64,000 bases of DNA from Paracoccus caeni (GTDB lineage: Bacteria > Pseudomonadota > Alphaproteobacteria > Rhodobacterales > Rhodobacteraceae). Where the stretch lies: positions 930,001 through 994,000 of the forward strand of contig NZ_JAEPRQ010000001.1 in NCBI RefSeq assembly GCF_016629665.1. The letters are read 5' to 3'. This document shows, in pieces, positions 8,819 through 17,178 of the stretch; position 1 is the stretch's first letter; each line of letters starts with the position of its first letter. The notes beneath the pieces were generated by a model that searched no databases, was not told the origin of the DNA, and worked only from the letters and a program-made list of their open reading frames with translations. A program made the position numbers and the translations under genes.

Positions 8819-9391
8819 TTATTGACCATCTTCGGCATCGACCGGCGGAGCCGTCACAGCGGGCGGAGAGCCTGTATCAGGGGTTGGCTCAATTGTGCTG
8901 CTTCCGAAATAAAACCCGATGATTGTTCCCATGATCCCGATCAATATCGCGATCATATCCTTCGCGGCTGTCGTACGGATCTCTATTTCATCAAGGTTCA
9001 CCCAGAACGTCGCAATTCCGGCAATAAGGATCAGGGATATGGTCGTTAACGAGAATAGAAAGGTTATCAGACCTCTCGCGGTGCTATCATTTTTAAGCGT
9101 ATCCAGAAAGCCTACCTCGGCGAATATTCCATACATGATCACCGAAGCGAATAGCAGACCGGCGAGCAATAGCACCAGACTGCCTTTTCTGAAGCGGGTG
9201 GTTGAGCCCCCCTGTGCCGCCAGAAACCTTTCAATCCAGGCCACCGACTGACCGGCGCTCGCATGAGCCGCGATATACCTGACGGCAGCGTCCGAATCGG
9301 TTATCGCTTCATCTGGGGCGCCGGTATTCTCCTTTCGAAATTCGGCGATAAGTTCGTTGATCGATTTTTGAGTGGAAGTGTCGAATTTCAT
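8819..9391 (-). CDS. Unknown membrane protein with three predicted helices
   Basis: 190 residues from the ATG at 9391, chosen because GGAG stands seven bases upstream; a TTG two codons earlier is also open. The first 70 residues are soluble and acidic (FDTSTQKSINELIAEF). Three hydrophobic helices follow, at roughly 71-92, 107-130 and 145-165, and then a short tail rich in Pro and Thr. The last helix contains GIMGTIIGFYFGSS, a Gly-rich motif that recurs in many small unknown bacterial membrane proteins. No enzymatic motif is visible. Base composition is clearly less GC-rich than the surrounding core genes, and codon use is correspondingly mixed, which suggests acquisition by transfer. Confidence 0.75.
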   Translation of the reverse strand: MKFDTSTQKSINELIAEFRKENTGAPDEAITDSDAAVRYIAAHASAGQSVAWIERFLAAQGGSTTRFRKGSLVLLLAGLLFASVIMYGIFAEVGFLDTLKNDSTARGLITFLFSLTTISLILIAGIATFWVNLDEIEIRTTAAKDMIAILIGIMGTIIGFYFGSSTIEPTPDTGSPPAVTAPPVDAEDGQ

Positions 9392-9760
9392 TACCAATCT
9401 CCACGGTGAAATAAGAAAACACGTCCGGCACTTTGGTTTTTCAGAGTATGAGGCGACGGGAAAATTATACGATCGCCTAGGGTTTCCCGTCTTCGCTTTA
9501 TTTAAGCGTCCACCCGCTTATGATTTCAGTCAAGCGGCAAGATTTCGGATGAGGCTTACCCTTTGGACAGAGCGAATTCGAAATATTGCGCGGGATAGGG
9601 ACAAATTCCGCAGAATGCTTCCGGCGCGGCTCTTGAGCCTGCGTTTCGAGGGCTGGTTTGGTGCTTCCTGCCTTCGCAGCGAAGTCAGCGCGTCATTGGA
9701 CCGTAAAGGAACGGCACAACAGCGATAGTCAGGGTAAGTACCTGCCAAAAAGCGAAAAAA
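9392..9760. other. AT-richer gene-free stretch between a membrane protein gene and tRNA-Thr
   Basis: About 370 bases without a convincing gene. One plus-strand frame (9372-9728) and one minus-strand frame (9530-9748) are open, but neither has a ribosome site or recognisable composition. The sequence is less GC-rich than the rest of the window. It abuts the 3' end of the tRNA gene, a usual insertion point for islands, but I see no integrase and no duplicated tRNA end. Confidence 0.5.
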
Positions 9761-9836
9761 TGGTGCCCCCAGAGAGACTCGAACTCCCGACCCCCTGATT
9801 ACAAATCAGATGCTCTACCAGCTGAGCTATGAGGGC
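9761..9836 (-). tRNA. tRNA-Thr (anticodon UGU)
   Basis: The reverse strand folds as a complete tRNA of 76 bases including an encoded CCA. Seven acceptor pairs (one G-U), a D arm with GCTC/GAGC, an anticodon stem closing the loop TTTGTAA (anticodon TGT), and a T arm with TTCGAGT are present. Anticodon UGU reads ACA/ACG threonine codons. Confidence 0.97.
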
Positions 9837-9995
9837 AGCGGGCGTGGTCTATCACGCCGCCCGGTCGTGACGCAAGCCAGCACAGGTGGCGTTTGGATCA
9901 TTAAAATGCGCCGTAAGCGGTTTTACTGTCAGAGGATGGCGGCTAATCTCCACAACCGGGACCAGACCGCTCGGATCATGAACAAGGCGCGCCAG

Positions 9996-10895
9996 ATGCA
10001 GACAGTTTTTCACCTTGGCGTACATGCGACGGATGATGACAGGTTGCTGAAAACCCTGCTCAACAACCGCGAAACGCTGATGCGGTACAAGACCGAAGTG
10101 GTGACGCCGAACCGGCATCGCGGTTTGTTCGAAGAGGCGCTGATGTCGCTGAAGGGCGGGCGGGCGACACCCGAGATGGTTCAGATCATGCACGACGCGG
10201 TCCTGCAAACCGAGTCGCCTGAGCGGGTCATCTTTTCTTCGCAGCGGTTCATGGGCGCTCCGGGCCGGGCGGTCAGCCATGCAGGGCTCTACACGCAAAT
10301 CGGCACCCGGGCATCAGCCATTGCCAATCTTTTCCCTGACAGCCGGACAGAGCTGTTTCTGGCGATCCGCAACCCTGCGACCCTGATCCCCGACGTTCTA
10401 AAAATCTTCTCCGGCGGTGGCCTGCCGGTGCTGATGCAGGGGCGTCATCCGCTGGATCTGCGCTGGCGTGAGGCGATTCAGCGGCTGGTCGCAGCGGTGC
10501 AGGGGCGGCGCGTGGTGGTCTGGTGTCACGAAGACGCACCTATGATCTGGCCAGAGATCGTGCGCACAATTTCCGGGCTTCCGTCGGACGCCCCGATCAA
10601 CGACGGGCTCAGCTATCTGCGAGAGTTGCTGACGGATGAGGGTAAGTCGCGTTTGAAGCAGGAAATGGCGGCTCGCGACCAGATCACCATCGCGCAACGA
10701 CGCGAAATTTCGGCTGAGATGCTGGCGGGTCATGCCGCTCCGAATGCGCTTGATCAGGAAATCGATCTGCCCGGCTGGACGCAGGAATTGATCGATCAGA
10801 TGACTGCCAACTATCGCGCCGATGTGGCAGAGATTGCAGTGCTGCCGGGCGTGGAATTTATCTTACCACTGGCTCAACCCGCTGCGGTTCACTGA
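9996..10895 (+). CDS. Conserved alphaproteobacterial protein of unknown function
   Basis: 299 residues from the ATG at 9996. An in-frame ATG at 9978 would add six residues, and AAGG lies 11 bases before 9996. An open frame continues upstream into the tRNA gene and cannot be coding there. The N-terminus QTVFHLGVHATDDDRLLKTL recalls the beginning of PAPS-dependent sulfotransferases (FHxGxxKTGT-like), with a beta strand followed by a loop and helix, but the 5'-phosphosulfate loop residues are not conserved. No signal peptide or membrane helix is visible, so it is probably cytoplasmic. It is transcribed divergently from the tRNA, and the next gene starts 112 bases on. Confidence 0.72.
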   Translation: MQTVFHLGVHATDDDRLLKTLLNNRETLMRYKTEVVTPNRHRGLFEEALMSLKGGRATPEMVQIMHDAVLQTESPERVIFSSQRFMGAPGRAVSHAGLYTQIGTRASAIANLFPDSRTELFLAIRNPATLIPDVLKIFSGGGLPVLMQGRHPLDLRWREAIQRLVAAVQGRRVVVWCHEDAPMIWPEIVRTISGLPSDAPINDGLSYLRELLTDEGKSRLKQEMAARDQITIAQRREISAEMLAGHAAPNALDQEIDLPGWTQELIDQMTANYRADVAEIAVLPGVEFILPLAQPAAVH

Positions 10896-11007
10896 CCTGA
10901 TTTGATTTGCGAATGGTGACAACCGGGCTGGTATTCGTCAGCCGCGGCCCTACACTCGTCTCCGCTTCTCACCGATGATTTTGACCGACCTCTGCCCGGA
11001 GACTATT

Positions 11008-12603
11008 ATGCCCAGACCTTTTACGCGCATCGCGCGCGCCACGGCCTTGACCACCACCCTTGGCGTCGCCCTGACGCTTCCGCTGGCTCCTGCAGCCGTC
11101 GCCCAGACAACCGCGTCGGAAAGCCCCTGGTCACTGACCAGCATCGTTGCGGGGGTGTTGCGCAGCGTTGTCTCATACGGGCGGATGGTGGCGGATGTTC
11201 GTTACGCTTCCCTCGAATCGAACAGTGCCCGAGGCGAGATCGTGTTACGCGATCTGAAGATTGCTGGTGTCGGAGAGTATTCCGAGTGTAAGATTTCGCT
11301 TGGTAAATTGCAGGTGTCTGGCCTGTCGCTGCTGCCTTCCGAAGAGATGCAGTCGCGGTTGGATATCAGCGATTTGCTGATCCAGAACAATTGCTTCGGG
11401 CCGAATGCTGCGATGATCGGCGTGTTCACCGGCAGCGATGCGATCCCGATCGCGACTCTGACGATGGATATCCGCCAGTCCGCCGGCTCGGGGGCCGCGA
11501 CCATCGATATCGAGGCGCATAGCCCTGGCATGGCCCGCATCGAAGGCTCGGCCGATTTCGACTATATCGCAATGTATTCGCCCGAACTGGTGCGGATGAT
11601 GATGTCGGGTGGCAACAGTTACGACCCCTATGGCGATCCCTGGGCTGATCCGGGTGCCATGCCTGAACAGGCCAGCCCCTCGGAACCGACGACTGGCCTA
11701 CGCGGCACCTTGCGATCTGCGCATCTGAGCGTCACCGACTTGGGACTCTATCAGCGGATGAACGTCATACTGCCGCCCGAATACGCCACGCCCGAGGGGA
11801 TGGCATCGCTGGTGACAGCCCCGCCCGGCACTGCGTTGAACGAGGTGCAACAGGGGTTTGTGGATAGCCTTCAGGCGTTTATCGCAGCGCCCGGCACCGT
11901 GACGGCAGAGCTTCGTCCGGCAGAACCTTTGGCCTTCGCCACGACAGACTGGACCACGCCCGAGGATGCGGCAGCGGCCCTGAAGCCAGCCTTCACCAAT
12001 GCCGCGCCGACGCCGCCCGTGGCGCTGATCGCCGATCCCTCCGATGATAGTGATGCGCGGGCGCTTGGTCTGGCCTTCGCGACAGGCAACGGCGTCCCGC
12101 AGAATACCGAACGCGCCTTGCAGCTTTTGACGCCGCATGAGGATGACGGCGCGGTCGCATTGATCCTTGCGGATCTTCATGCCGATGACGACCCTGCCGC
12201 CGCCTATGGCTTTGCGCTGAAGGCAGCGGCGACCGGAGCAGAGGGCGCAGTTGCAGCGCTTGACCGGGCCGAGGCGCGTTTGTCGGTTGCCGATCTTCTT
12301 GACGCTCAGACCCCGGCAGATTCGGAAATTGAGGAGGATAGTTTTGCCTCGGTCGTCGCGTTGCGCGAAGCGGCGATGGCGTATGACAAGGGCACTTCGG
12401 TGCCGCGCAGCTATGCGCTGGCGTGGCGTTTGGCATCGCTTGCGGCGGCAACGGGCGACAGTCCGTCGCGCTCGCTGATGGAGCGGATTGACGCGCGGCT
12501 GGGCGGGGAGGCTGCCTGGGTTTCGGCCCGGAATGAGGCGGCGTCTGCTGCACTGAACGACTGGAGCAGTCGACAGCTTGCCGCAAAGCTGACTGGGAAC
12601 TGA
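11008..12603 (+). CDS. Secreted protein with C-terminal Sel1-like repeats
   Basis: 531 residues starting at the ATG with GGAG six bases upstream. A Sec signal peptide is clear: Arg-rich head, hydrophobic core, cleavage after AVAQ near residue 33. The mature N-terminal half (about 35-300) has alternating beta-strand patterns and no family I can name; an acidic Tyr/Asp/Pro stretch lies near 200-220. The C-terminal part (about 340-480) has helical repeats of the Sel1/TPR type (DARALGLAFATGNGVPQNTE; AYGFALKAAATGAEGAV). Sel1 proteins are usually periplasmic scaffolds. Whether it belongs with its neighbours functionally is unclear. Confidence 0.8.
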   Translation: MPRPFTRIARATALTTTLGVALTLPLAPAAVAQTTASESPWSLTSIVAGVLRSVVSYGRMVADVRYASLESNSARGEIVLRDLKIAGVGEYSECKISLGKLQVSGLSLLPSEEMQSRLDISDLLIQNNCFGPNAAMIGVFTGSDAIPIATLTMDIRQSAGSGAATIDIEAHSPGMARIEGSADFDYIAMYSPELVRMMMSGGNSYDPYGDPWADPGAMPEQASPSEPTTGLRGTLRSAHLSVTDLGLYQRMNVILPPEYATPEGMASLVTAPPGTALNEVQQGFVDSLQAFIAAPGTVTAELRPAEPLAFATTDWTTPEDAAAALKPAFTNAAPTPPVALIADPSDDSDARALGLAFATGNGVPQNTERALQLLTPHEDDGAVALILADLHADDDPAAAYGFALKAAATGAEGAVAALDRAEARLSVADLLDAQTPADSEIEEDSFASVVALREAAMAYDKGTSVPRSYALAWRLASLAAATGDSPSRSLMERIDARLGGEAAWVSARNEAASAALNDWSSRQLAAKLTGN

Positions 12604-12724
12604 CTTCGGCGGCGCTCGTGCCGGTCGTCGGATCGGCGCGGGCGCTGTCTTGAATCGCGCGCTTTGGGGCATTAGTTTTGCCCGGCCCGATTTTTTGCGG
12701 GCTTTCAACGCAGGAACGGGCAGA

Positions 12725-13732
12725 GTGGCGCTGTATCAGGTGACGGATCACAGTCGGAATATCCAGCGCGCAGCCCTGCTAAGCTGCGCGCCGATGATGG
12801 ACTGGACCGACCGCAACTGCCGCGTGTTTCACCGCCTGCTGTCGCGGCGGGCGCTGCTTTATACCGAGATGGTCACCGCGCCCGCGATCATTCATGGCGA
12901 TCGGTCGCGGTTGCTGGACTATGATGCGGCCGAGCATCCCTTGGCGCTGCAACTTGGCGGCTCCGATCCTGCCGAGTTGCGCGAGGCGACGCGGATTGCG
13001 GCGGATTGGGGTTATGACGAGATCAATCTGAATGTCGGTTGCCCAAGTGATCGGGTGCAGTCGGGATGTTTCGGCGCCGTCCTGATGAAGGATCCGGCGC
13101 TGGTTGCTGACTGTGTCTCAGCGATGATGGCGGTCAGCCCGGTCGAGGTCACTGTCAAATGCCGGATCGGTGTGGACGATCAGGAACCTATTGAAACTCT
13201 TCCACAGTTCATCAGCGCGATGCAGGGTGCAGGTATCCGCCGGATCAGCATTCACGCGCGCAAGGCTTGGCTGCAGGGCCTTAGCCCGCGTGAGAATCGC
13301 GACATTCCTCCGCTGGACTATCCGCTTGTTCACAGCATGAAGGCGGCTTTCCCCGACATGCATCTGTCGATCAATGGCGGCATTGCCGACATGGATCAGG
13401 TCCGTCAGCATCTTCAGGTCATGGACGGCGTGATGGTCGGGCGTGCGGCCTATCACCAACCGTGGGACATTCTGGGCTCTGCGGATCAGCTATGGGGCGA
13501 GACGCCGCCTTTCGATGAGCCTGCCGAAGCTGCGCTGGCAATGCGTCCGCTGATCGTGGCGCATCTGGCGGGCGGCGGGCGGCTGCATCAGTTCACCCGG
13601 CACACGCTTGGCCTGTTTCATGGCCAACCCGGTGCGAGGGGGTGGAAAAGGGTGCTGTCTGAGGGAGCATCCAAAGGCGGGATCGAGGTTTATGACGCGG
13701 CGTTGGAACAGGTTCAGCGTCTGGCCGCCTGA
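12725..13732 (+). CDS. dusA: tRNA-dihydrouridine(20/20a) synthase DusA
   Basis: A flavin enzyme that reduces uridine to dihydrouridine in the D loop of tRNA. The N-terminal SCAPMMDWTDRNCRVFHR and the catalytic-cysteine segment NLNVGCPSDRVQSGCFGAVL are diagnostic of DusA, as are KCRIGVDD and SINGGIADMDQ. The C-terminal helical domain is present. The start is ambiguous: no ATG lies before the conserved N-terminus. I take the GTG at 12725 (335 residues); GTG 12740 and an upstream TTG at 12650 are alternatives. It lies 121 bases after the secreted protein gene. Confidence 0.92.
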   Translation: MALYQVTDHSRNIQRAALLSCAPMMDWTDRNCRVFHRLLSRRALLYTEMVTAPAIIHGDRSRLLDYDAAEHPLALQLGGSDPAELREATRIAADWGYDEINLNVGCPSDRVQSGCFGAVLMKDPALVADCVSAMMAVSPVEVTVKCRIGVDDQEPIETLPQFISAMQGAGIRRISIHARKAWLQGLSPRENRDIPPLDYPLVHSMKAAFPDMHLSINGGIADMDQVRQHLQVMDGVMVGRAAYHQPWDILGSADQLWGETPPFDEPAEAALAMRPLIVAHLAGGGRLHQFTRHTLGLFHGQPGARGWKRVLSEGASKGGIEVYDAALEQVQRLAA

Positions 13733-13833
13733 AGGCGCCGATAGGTTCGATTTTAGCTATATCGGCGTGTATCTTAACCGATTGTTGGGATAGGTCTTGT
13801 ATCCAGACGGGAAGGGCGCGGGGGTGAACCGGG

Positions 13834-14448
13834 ATGCCGTTCGAGAACTGGATCGCATATGTGATGGCCTATCTGGTCATCTCGATCATACCGGGACCAA
13901 GCGTCATGATGGTGATCGGGCAATCGCTGTCGCGCGGGCGCGGCGCTGCGATGGTCTGCATCCTTGGTGATCTGGCAGGAGGCGTGGTGGTGATGACCGC
14001 GTCTTATCTGGGGCTGGGCCTGATTTTGGCGGCTTCGGGAAGCGCATTTCTGGCGATCAAGTGGATCGGCGTCGTCTATCTGGCTTGGCTTGGGATCAGC
14101 CAGATCCGGGCGGCGCGCAGCTTGTCAGAGACGGCGGTGGCCGCCTCGGTCTCGGCGCGCCGCAGTTTTGGTGCCGGGTTCCTGACGGGTGTTCTGAACC
14201 CTAAAGCAATCATGTTCTACATGGCGTTTCTGGCACAGTTCATTGACCCTTCCGCCCCTCAAGCGCGACAGTTTCTGATCCTCATGGGCAGTTCGACACT
14301 GGTGGTCGCGCTGGTTCTGGTGGCCTACGCGCTTCTTGCGTTGCATATCGCGGACAGGCTGCGCTCTGTCAGGGCAAGGCGAAACATGGGATATGCGGGC
14401 GGCGGCTGCCTGTTGGGCGGCAGCGCGTTGATGGCGGTCACTCGATAG
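13834..14448 (+). CDS. LysE/RhtB family amino-acid exporter
   Basis: An inner-membrane transporter of 204 residues with about six hydrophobic segments. The N-terminal ISIIPGPSVMMVIGQSL segment matches the family motif (PGPxxxxv), and SFGAGFLTGVLNPKAIMFY carries the conserved NPK in the third or fourth helix. Members export basic or neutral amino acids or their analogues; the substrate cannot be inferred. It converges with mazG, 71 bases away. Confidence 0.9.
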   Translation: MPFENWIAYVMAYLVISIIPGPSVMMVIGQSLSRGRGAAMVCILGDLAGGVVVMTASYLGLGLILAASGSAFLAIKWIGVVYLAWLGISQIRAARSLSETAVAASVSARRSFGAGFLTGVLNPKAIMFYMAFLAQFIDPSAPQARQFLILMGSSTLVVALVLVAYALLALHIADRLRSVRARRNMGYAGGGCLLGGSALMAVTR

Positions 14449-14519
14449 GACAATGCTGCGTGCATGCGCGCGAAGACAGCGCAACCCGATCTAACGGCTG
14501 GCGACCAACACTCAGGCTT

Positions 14520-15344
14520 TCAGCCGACTGCTTTTTCCGCCGCCTTGGCTTGGTCCCAAAGCTGGTCCATCTCGGCCAGATCGCTGTCTTCCGGTCGGCG
14601 ACCGACGGCGGCGAGTGCTGTCTCAATCGCCTCGAACCGGCGGGTGAATTTGGCATTCGCACGACGCAGGGCAAGCTCGGGGTCGATATTCAGGTGCCGC
14701 GCAAGATTGGCCATGACGAAAAGAAGATCGCCAAATTCCTCTTCCATCGCCTCGGGACCAAGGCTGTCGCGCGCCTCGACCAGTTCGGCGGTTTCCTCGG
14801 CGATCTTGCCCAGCACCTCGGTCGCGTTCGGCCAGTCGAAGCCGACCCGTGCAGCGCGGTTTTGCAGCTTTATCGCGCGGGTCAGGGCGGGCAGGCCCAT
14901 TGCGACCCCGTCCAGCGTCCCGCGTTCGGCCTTGCCCGCGCGCTCGACCGCCTTGATCGCTTCCCAATCCTTGACCTGCTGCTCGGCGGATTTGTCGCGG
15001 CTTTCATCGCCAAAGACATGCGGATGACGAAAGATCAGCTTGTCCGAGATCGCGGCGGCGCAATCGGCGAAATCGAACATTCCCGCTTCGTCGGCCATCT
15101 GGGCATGGAACACGACCTGAAGAAGCAGATCGCCCAGTTCGCCCGGAAGTTCGCCCCATGCCTTGCGTTCGATCGCATCGGCGACCTCATGGGCCTCTTC
15201 TATTGTATAGGGGGCAATGGTCGCGAAATCCTGTTCGATATCCCAGGGGCAACCCGTTTTCGGATCGCGCAATTGCGCCATGATATCGATCAGGCGAAGG
15301 ATCTCGGCGCCCGCATCGCGGCTGTCTTGTTCGGTCGCAGTCAT
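14520..15344 (-). CDS. mazG: Nucleoside triphosphate pyrophosphohydrolase MazG
   Basis: Hydrolyses (d)NTPs to NMP and pyrophosphate, cleaning the nucleotide pool. It has 274 residues with the two tandem MazG domains of the long type. The first carries GCPWDIEQD (31-39), the EE at 49-50 and ELGDLLLQ (69-76), which supply the Mg-binding acids. The second ends with EFGDLLFVMANLARHL. Length and motif order agree with E. coli MazG (263). No toxin-antitoxin pair is next to it. It is divergent from the amidohydrolase gene, with starts 62 bases apart. Confidence 0.95.
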   Translation of the reverse strand: MTATEQDSRDAGAEILRLIDIMAQLRDPKTGCPWDIEQDFATIAPYTIEEAHEVADAIERKAWGELPGELGDLLLQVVFHAQMADEAGMFDFADCAAAISDKLIFRHPHVFGDESRDKSAEQQVKDWEAIKAVERAGKAERGTLDGVAMGLPALTRAIKLQNRAARVGFDWPNATEVLGKIAEETAELVEARDSLGPEAMEEEFGDLLFVMANLARHLNIDPELALRRANAKFTRRFEAIETALAAVGRRPEDSDLAEMDQLWDQAKAAEKAVG

Positions 15345-15406
15345 TGCAAATCATCCCAAACCCGGTCCAGATGGTTCGAGTGCCACAGCCGGAAAGCCGA
15401 GTCCAC

Positions 15407-16588
15407 ATGCCCGTCCTGAACCGCATCGCCGATTTTGCCGAAGACATGATCGCATGGCGTCGGCATCTGCACGAAAATCCCGAGCTTGGCTTTGAATGCC
15501 AGCAGACGGCGGCTTTCGTGGCCGGGCAGTTGCGTGAATTCGGCGTCGAGGAGATCCATGAGGGGATCGCCCAAAGCGGAATCGTGGCGGTGATCCAAGG
15601 GCGCGGACCGGGCCCGACCATCGGGCTTCGGGCCGATATGGACGCGCTGCCGATGGAGGAGACGACCGGCCTGCCATATGCCTCGAAGATTGCGGGGCGG
15701 ATGCATGCCTGCGGTCATGACGGTCATACGACGATGCTGCTTGGCGCGGCCAAGTATCTGGCCGAGACGCGAAATTTCGCGGGCCGGGTGGCGCTGATCT
15801 TCCAGCCAGCCGAGGAAGCGGGCGGCGGCGGCGATCTGATGGTGCAGGACGGCATCATGCAGCGTTTCGACATCAGCCGGGTTTTTGCGATGCATAACAG
15901 CCCCGGTCAGCCGCTGGGCACGTTCCAAACCACGCCCGGCCCGATCATGGCCGCGGTCGATACGTTCGAAATTCATGTGAAAGGCCGCGGCGGGCACGGC
16001 GCGATGCCACATCTGACCGCTGATCCGATTGTCGCGGCGGTGTCGATTGTGGGGGCGATCCAGACGATTTCCAGCCGCAATCACTATGCGCTGGACGATC
16101 TGGCAATGTCGGTCACGCAGATTCACACCGGCAGCGCCGACAATATCGTTCCCGACACCGCTTATATCTGCGGCACCGTGCGGACCTTTGCGCCACATGT
16201 GCGTGATCTGGTTCGGCGCAGGCTGATGCAGATCTGTGATGGCGAGGGCATGGCCTATGAGGTTTCGGCGACGCTGGACTATCAGGAAGGCTATCCCGCG
16301 ACCGTGAACGATCCCGACCAGACCCGTTTTGCGGTCGAGGTCGCGCGCGAGATCGTTGGCGCGGAACGCGCCTCGGACGGTGCGGGTCGCGAAATGGGGG
16401 CCGAGGATTTCAGCTATATGCTGAACGAACGCCCCGGCTGCTATCTGTTTCTGGGGCAGGGCGAAGGGCCGGGCGTTCACAATCCGACCTATGATTTCAA
16501 TGATGAGATCGCACCTATCGGTGCCAGCTTCTTCGCCCGTCTGGTCGAGCGGGCGCAGCCCGTTGCGATGGAGAAAGCCGCGCGCTGA
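15407..16588 (+). CDS. M20D-family amidohydrolase (hippurate hydrolase/aminoacylase type)
   Basis: A di-metal amidohydrolase of 393 residues, probably cleaving N-acyl amino acids. Metal-site motifs are MHACGHDGHTTMLLG (Cys102, His104, His107) and FQPAEEAGGG (Glu136, Glu137), plus the dimerisation domain with GRGGHGAMPH. The start at 15407 (MPVLNRIADF) matches the family; 21 further codons upstream are open but unconserved. GGAAAG is 12 bases upstream, a somewhat long spacing. Substrate is not predictable: IAA-amino acid, hippurate and N-acetyl-amino-acid hydrolases all share these motifs. Confidence 0.92.
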   Translation: MPVLNRIADFAEDMIAWRRHLHENPELGFECQQTAAFVAGQLREFGVEEIHEGIAQSGIVAVIQGRGPGPTIGLRADMDALPMEETTGLPYASKIAGRMHACGHDGHTTMLLGAAKYLAETRNFAGRVALIFQPAEEAGGGGDLMVQDGIMQRFDISRVFAMHNSPGQPLGTFQTTPGPIMAAVDTFEIHVKGRGGHGAMPHLTADPIVAAVSIVGAIQTISSRNHYALDDLAMSVTQIHTGSADNIVPDTAYICGTVRTFAPHVRDLVRRRLMQICDGEGMAYEVSATLDYQEGYPATVNDPDQTRFAVEVAREIVGAERASDGAGREMGAEDFSYMLNERPGCYLFLGQGEGPGVHNPTYDFNDEIAPIGASFFARLVERAQPVAMEKAAR

Positions 16589-16721
16589 ACGCGGCCTCGG
16601 GCAGACTTTCCGCCCCGCGAATGCACCATTCGGGCAGCGGCGGTGACGCCTGCCGACCGGATGGGCCGCACCTGCTCACGATCCTGTTTACGGCGAATGG
16701 CCCGCAGCGGTCGGCCCTTTC

Positions 16722-16750
16722 TTGCCAAGCACACTCGCCGAAGCTAGGTT
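16722..16750 (+). promoter_or_regulatory. Candidate promoter of the yajC-secD-secF operon
   Basis: TTGCCA at 16722-16727 and TAGGTT at 16745-16750 are separated by exactly 17 bases, and lie about 50 bases before the yajC start in a 214-base intergenic space. The match to the housekeeping consensus is moderate; not tested. Confidence 0.35.
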
Positions 16751-16802
16751 GCGCGCCAATTCACACGGGGCCGGTTCGGTCCGACAGCCGAAAGGAACTT
16801 GC

Positions 16803-17135
16803 ATGTTCGCAACCCCCGCCTACGCTCAGGCCGCTGGTGCATCCGGTGGTGCCGCCGCTTTCGCCCAGTTCATTCCGCTGGTCCTGATCTTCGCGATCAT
16901 GTATTTCCTGATGATCCGTCCCCAGCAGAAACGCATGAAGCAGCACCGCGAAATGGTCGCCACGCTGAAGAAGGGCGATCAGATCGTCACGCAGGGCGGG
17001 ATCATCGGCAAGGTCGCCTCGGTCCGCGACGATGAGCTTGAGGTCGAGATCGCGACGGGCGTGAAAGTCCGGCTGACCCGTGGCAGCGTTTCGCAAGTGC
17101 TGTCGAAGACCGATCCGGTTGCCGCCAACAGCTAA
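16803..17135 (+). CDS. yajC: Preprotein translocase subunit YajC
   Basis: A small inner-membrane partner of the SecDF complex, 110 residues, the normal size. One helix (about 22-41, FIPLVLIFAIMYFLMIRPQQ) is followed by the conserved RPQQKRMKQH and the cytoplasmic domain with GDQIVTQGGIIGKV. AAAGGAA precedes the ATG. A frame continues upstream without homology. secD begins 43 bases downstream and secF follows, so the three form an operon. Confidence 0.97.
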   Translation: MFATPAYAQAAGASGGAAAFAQFIPLVLIFAIMYFLMIRPQQKRMKQHREMVATLKKGDQIVTQGGIIGKVASVRDDELEVEIATGVKVRLTRGSVSQVLSKTDPVAANS

Positions 17136-17178
17136 GCCGACGCGAAAAGACCAAATAATATAAAGGGCGTAGGCCAAT

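Noticed and set aside
9372..9728. 118-codon plus-strand frame before tRNA-Thr
   Set aside because: No ribosome site, overlaps the start of the minus-strand membrane protein gene, and shows no recognisable domain.
9810..9995. Upstream extension of the gene at 9996 into the tRNA
   Set aside because: The first codons lie within the tRNA gene, so they cannot belong to the protein.
10981..11009. TTGACC-17-TATTAT promoter before the Sel1-like protein gene
   Set aside because: A very good match, but its -10 box overlaps the ATG supported by GGAG and a signal peptide, so transcription would start inside the gene. Probably coincidence.
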